A stretch of 64,000 nucleotides of DNA from Melitaea cinxia (lineage: Eukaryota; Arthropoda; Insecta; Lepidoptera; Nymphalidae): assembly GCF_905220565.1 (NCBI RefSeq), contig NC_059407.1:1364001-1428000 (forward strand), written 5' to 3'. The notes under the pieces were generated by a model. The model worked only from the letters and a program-made list of their open reading frames with translations. It was not told the DNA's origin and searched no databases. Both the position numbers and the translations under genes were made by a program. This document shows, in pieces, positions 59,746 through 64,000 of this stretch; within the stretch, counting starts at the first letter, position 1; each line of letters starts with the position of its first letter.

Positions 59746-59930
59746 AATATGATTTACTGATGTATTAAACTTTGATCTATTACAAAAAAAAAACAAGCGA
59801 AAAAAAATCTACATTAGAAAAATTTTGATGAACACATTTCAATTACATTTTTCAAACCGAGGTATAAAATTGATTATTGTTATTGTTGGTATAGCAATAT
59901 ATGTCACTGAATTATTTGCTTCGCTTCAGC

Positions 59931-60260
59931 CTTTAATATCCCACTTCTGGGCATAGGCCTCTTTCCCCGTGTAGGAAAGGGATTAGGGCGTAATCCACGC
60001 TGCTTCAATGCGAGTTGGCGGATATATTCCCTGCTATGAGTAACGATCGCTATCAGGTGTACATGATAACAACTGGGATCGACGGCTTAGCGTGCTCTCC
60101 GAAGCACGTTGGGGAGACCCACAAGGACTGCACAAACACCCAGACCACGGCAAACATCTGTGTGGCCAATAAAAATGTTTATCATGTCCGGGGATCGAAC
60201 CCACAACCGCCAGCGCATCAGCCACAAACCAGTGCTGTGATCGTTGCGCCAACGCGTCGT
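59931..60260 (-). repeat. SINE family A, full length
   Basis: Complete in reverse, from 'cgcttcagcctttaatatcc' to the tRNA-like head 'ttgcgccaacgcgtcg'. Short frames on both strands (72 and 92 codons) are repeat-derived. Confidence 0.93.
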
Positions 60261-60494
60261 GAACTGAAATACTTTTTATTATACACCAAATGACAAAATG
60301 ACAAATATTACATATTATGGAAAAGATTTACAAAGGCGATCATGTCTCAAAAAGAACGTTTTTTACAGACAGTCTTTGGCAAGCAGTAATTAGAAAGTCC
60401 ATCGTACGATTTCGGAAATTGTTGATTTGTCAAATTGTTATCTACAAAACTATCAACTGAAACCAAATTTATACGAAAAACAAAAAAACGTAAG

Positions 60495-60605
60495 AAGTTA
60501 TGCTTCATTGACTAGCTAACTTCACGTTGCAACTTCTTCGTTGACTAGCTAACTTCAGGGTGTCGGTTTTTCATGACGGTGAGCGCGCGCATCGTAAAAC
60601 TCATG
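60495..60605 (-). repeat. Dispersed repeat I, inverted copy
   Basis: Reverse complement of 43660-43765, with 'gactagctaacttca' present twice (60511 and 60543). Confidence 0.8.
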
Positions 60606-61067
60606 ATTTTTCCGTAACGCGCCAAAAGACATATAACTTCAAAAAAATCTCTAAATATTCTATATATGTATATCATATATCGTATATCGTTTAAAAAGTA
60701 ATACATTAATTGATCCATGTTTTTTGTTCACCAATTAGCAATGGTTCAAGATTTTCCTATTTGCTCTGGATGAATTGTAAACTGACGCAAGTTCTAAATT
60801 GTACGGTAACGTTTACAAATAAGTAACAATCGTCGAATGCCTTTGTAGCCTATGTCACACTTCTTATTCATATTTAATCTGTATCACAAACAATAAATAC
60901 GGTATTCTTAAGTATATTCTACTAGTTACAGAAAATTTAATCTTCCTTATATAGTTCTAAGCTCAAAGATATAATAAATCTCTAAATAAAAGCCATATAA
61001 AAAATGGAAAAAATGTGTAAGTGTCGATTTTTTTTCTATCAAGTCTTACAGGGGATCATAGACATTG

Positions 61068-61200
61068 ATTTCCAGTAGTGAGTAAGGGAGCCAGAGTTCG
61101 TAAGGATACGATGTGACATCGAAAAAAGTCGGCAACGAGATACTGACGAAGTTAAGATAAACGCCATCAGGCGTACTACGATTGTTTGTAATTCATTGTT
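61068..61200 (+). repeat. Family C, very old copy
   Basis: 'agtgagtaagggagccagag', 'gtcggcaacgaga' and 'cgccatcaggcgtact' keep the family order; 5' and 3' ends are missing. The 70-codon - frame is repeat-derived. Confidence 0.6.
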
Positions 61201-61307
61201 GTTTAAAAAAGTTGACGATAATACGTCAAATACTATATGTACTATATACATTTATATTTCTATGCTTATATATTTGATATTTTTCAATTTGATTATTTAT
61301 TTTAACA

Positions 61308-61727
61308 ACTAGCTGTGCCTGCGACTTCGTCCGCGTGGAATTTCACAAAATAGTTATTGTTCAGTTCGCAGAGTTATAAGAAAAATCTTAAATAACCTAA
61401 GTTACTACTATTACTTCAGTTATCTGCCAGTGAAGTGAATTCCCGTCAAAATCGGTCCAGCCGTTTCAGAGATTAGCCGGAACAAACACACAGACAGACA
61501 GACAGACAAAAATTAAAAAAATGTTATATATATCGTGAATGCCAGTGAAAGTCCCATCAAAATCGGTCCAGCCGTTTCAGAGATAACCGGAACAAACAGA
61601 GAGACAAACAGACAGACAAAAAAAATATAATATAATATATAACGTGAATACATACATATGAATTTAGTAAAAAGCGGTTATTTAAATATTACACTTTTAC
61701 TCCAGTTTTATTTATTTGTATATAGAT
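61308..61727 (+). repeat. Family D with internal duplication
   Basis: 'ctagctgtgcctgcgacttc' to 'ttatttatttgtatatagat'. The segment with 'aaaatcggtccagccgtttc' and the (CAGA) block occurs twice (about 61425-61545 and 61546-61660). Confidence 0.9.
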
Positions 61728-63929
61728 ACATATATCGATTCAGTAACTAGATGTATAGAAAAAACTATAATTAAACACGATATTGAATCAGAAAGATCGA
61801 TTCGATACAGTTAAAATAAAATAAGTAATCGCGTGTGTTAATATCAATATTTTGTAATCGCAATCAAACACGCAGACCGTGAGAATAATGCAATCGAGTT
61901 CGACAATTAGAAAGAATTACACGATAGGGTGTTGCACGCGACTTCACTCGTACTTAATAGTTTTATAAATGACTTTGAAACATTAAAACTAAATCATAAT
62001 GCAAAAACCTGGAGGTCATTAATTATATACCTACTATGTCTTTTTTATCTTAATAAAGACCATTGCTGCCGCAATGATAATGTCACTCTGTTGTAATACA
62101 TAAATATTAATAAAATTACAGATTAACATCTAAGACCCTATTAACAAATTTTACTCACCAATTTTTACAATTTTCACTTTTGTTCTTTAGACTTCATATT
62201 TTTTTATTCGATTTTTAAACAATCGAATTTTATAAAACAAAATGTATTAATCTTGTTGTGATAACATTGTATTGTCTTTGTAATTAATAAATTAATAATA
62301 ACCGATTAATGAAATTAACCTTTTCGTTAACAACTGTTAACGTTACCGTTCCGTTAACTTAGCCATTTATTAAAACGGCTAAGTAAATTAAGTGGTTCAG
62401 TAACATTAACATCGATTCTTTTTAGGTCAAAACTTTTTTAAAGATACTAATTTTAACAATTTTAGTTAACTAATGATGTAATCTCTTAAATAGCTCGTGT
62501 ATTTGTAAACAAATTGTTTGTTTTTTAGACTCCTAATTATAACATTTGATTTGTTTGACGTTCTAACTACGAGTAAAACAAATCTTTATCATTTCAATGA
62601 CAAAGCTTAAGCCTATAATTACACTGACTCACTGAGCCTACACACTGTGCCATATTAGGCGACCGTATTTAACCTCTAGGGTTTCTTGTAAAGTTCTTGT
62701 GAAATTAACGATTTTGTCTAGTGGCAGAATATTAACAATATATCCCTCGTGTGTTCCCTTGCATTAAGATTTTGTTTTTCAAATGGTGATATATTGATTC
62801 AAAAAGTTCTTTAAATTTATTATTTATTGTTATAACAGTCATACATATATAATATATATATAGGCATATAGGCAGTTCAGTTTAAAAATTACTTACTAAA
62901 TTATTATAAACAAAACACGGTTTTTAAAAACTTTAGCAACGAAGTCTTATTGAGTATATAATATATATTTGAATGGTACCAAAAAGCAATTATTTAAACA
63001 TTTTTTATTATCTGCAATGAAGACGGAGGTCGCGATTTTTTTTGTTAATTAACAATAGTCCTAATTGTTTAAAAATGGCTATTTAAAGGTTTTTTTCCAA
63101 CGGAAATGAAACCTTTTTTTAATTTTTAAATATATATATATATTAATCAAAAAAAAAAAAAAAAAAACTGTGGGACGTTCTCTCTTTGGTGGCGGTGCAA
63201 GCCCTAGCTGTAACGTGGAGACCTATTTATAGCGTAAAAATTGAAATTATAAATAATAGAGATAAAACTCCGTGAGTTACAATATTTTTATTGGAAATTT
63301 TCTCCTCTTTAAGGATTTTTTTTAATAATTTCTGAATTCCTGAATTGTATCAAGATCGCATATTGCCAAGTACCAGCAATGGTGATAAATAATGTATCGA
63401 CAATTAAAAACCAAGACCAATAAACATGACCAGTATCTCGTTTTTTATGCATATAAATAGTTTTGGAATACATTTATTCCAAATCAATGTACACTAAACC
63501 AAGTCTCTCACGTTTCTTGTTGTCTTCCCTCATTCGTTTCTCGATTACGTCGAATCGATTCGACACACATTAATCTAATTTCGAATCAAATAGAAACATT
63601 TAAACACTAGCCGTTAAGTCCGTATTTAATCCAAAACATAAACAGAAGTTTATCTTTTTTAATGACTTAATCAAAATTTATTAGTTTGGTGGTGAATTCG
63701 CGTCTCTAAAGCCATTTCGTTGTATTGATTACATTTTATTACTAATGAAATAATATATATACAATCGATAATTAGAATTTTTATTTTGTGAGGTAAAAGT
63801 GATAGAGCGTTGAGTTTGTTTTCGTGTTGTTGAAAAATATTATTAATATTTTTATTATTAGAGATCTATGAATAGGTAAAGAACGGCAACGAACTTTGTA
63901 AGCCTGTCATAATAATTTAGTCAGTCAGT
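61728..63929. other. Long AT-rich intron sequence
   Basis: No exon recognised. It includes an A run at about 63148-63167 followed by a GC-richer patch (63168-63222, 'ttggtggcggtgcaagccct') that could be a retroposon end. Confidence 0.45.
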
Positions 63930-64000
63930 CAGTTCACCCTATTGCCGTCAACTGCTGGACATAGGCCTCCCCAAGTTCGCGCCAGACAACCCGGTTTTCC
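63930..64000 (-). pseudogene. RTE-clade LINE open-frame end, cut by the window edge
   Basis: On the - strand it reads ENRVVWRELGEAYVQQLTAIG and stop, followed by a (TGAC)n tail (63921-63935). It is the same ending as at 17039 and 42403. It continues past the right edge, so its length is unknown. Confidence 0.8.

Noticed and set aside
1..64000. CRISPR array, operon, bacterial or viral gene cluster
   Set aside because: No regularly spaced repeats, no long frames and no ribosome-binding patterns; composition and repeats are those of an insect nuclear genome.

Overview
The window looks like AT-rich nuclear DNA from a lepidopteran insect (moth or butterfly). It holds one exon I can name with confidence, and otherwise introns, intergenic sequence and many retroposon copies. 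The assignment to Lepidoptera rests on the repeat families (tRNA-headed SINEs, ends of RTE-clade LINEs, and other dispersed repeats familiar from moth and butterfly genomes). It does not rest on a single diagnostic gene. I found no bacterial genes, operons, CRISPR arrays or rRNA. No open frame longer than about 115 codons exists, and nearly all the short ones are chance frames or lie inside repeats.

The named exon is at 26857-26934 on the + strand. It is preceded directly by a polypyrimidine tract and AG, and followed by a GT donor after a complete codon. It encodes the first Cys4 zinc finger of a nuclear receptor of the knirps / knirps-related / eagle (NR0A) family. No second exon is recognisable in the 37 kb to the right edge, so that stretch appears to be one very long first-coding-exon intron. 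Sequence to the left should hold an unrecognised 5' UTR exon or promoter.

The repeats fall into a few families, each given a working letter. A is a tRNA-headed SINE of about 340 bp with an RTE-like 3' end, and has variants A2 and A3. B is an RTE-tailed element ending in (ATG)n. C is a roughly 300 bp element ending in a short A-tract. D is the 'cccgcgacttcgtccgcg' repeat. F is an internally duplicated element. J is a second tRNA-headed SINE. A LINE 3' end with a conserved hairpin (three copies) and several minor families are also present. Coding remnants of an RTE-type LINE open frame occur at about 17.05, 42.4 and 63.9 kb, all on the - strand.

The stretches between repeats are 70-80% AT with microsatellites. 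A few single-copy islands of higher GC (about 3.15-3.37, 29.35-29.53, 35.86-36.42 and 53.5-53.75 kb) are the best candidates for conserved regulatory DNA around the knirps-family gene. I did not find a novel multi-gene system. The most useful observations are the knirps-family exon and its large intron, the covarying LINE 3' hairpin, the nested tRNA-like insertion at 25.5-25.85 kb, and the 3'-end sharing between SINE A and the RTE LINE.
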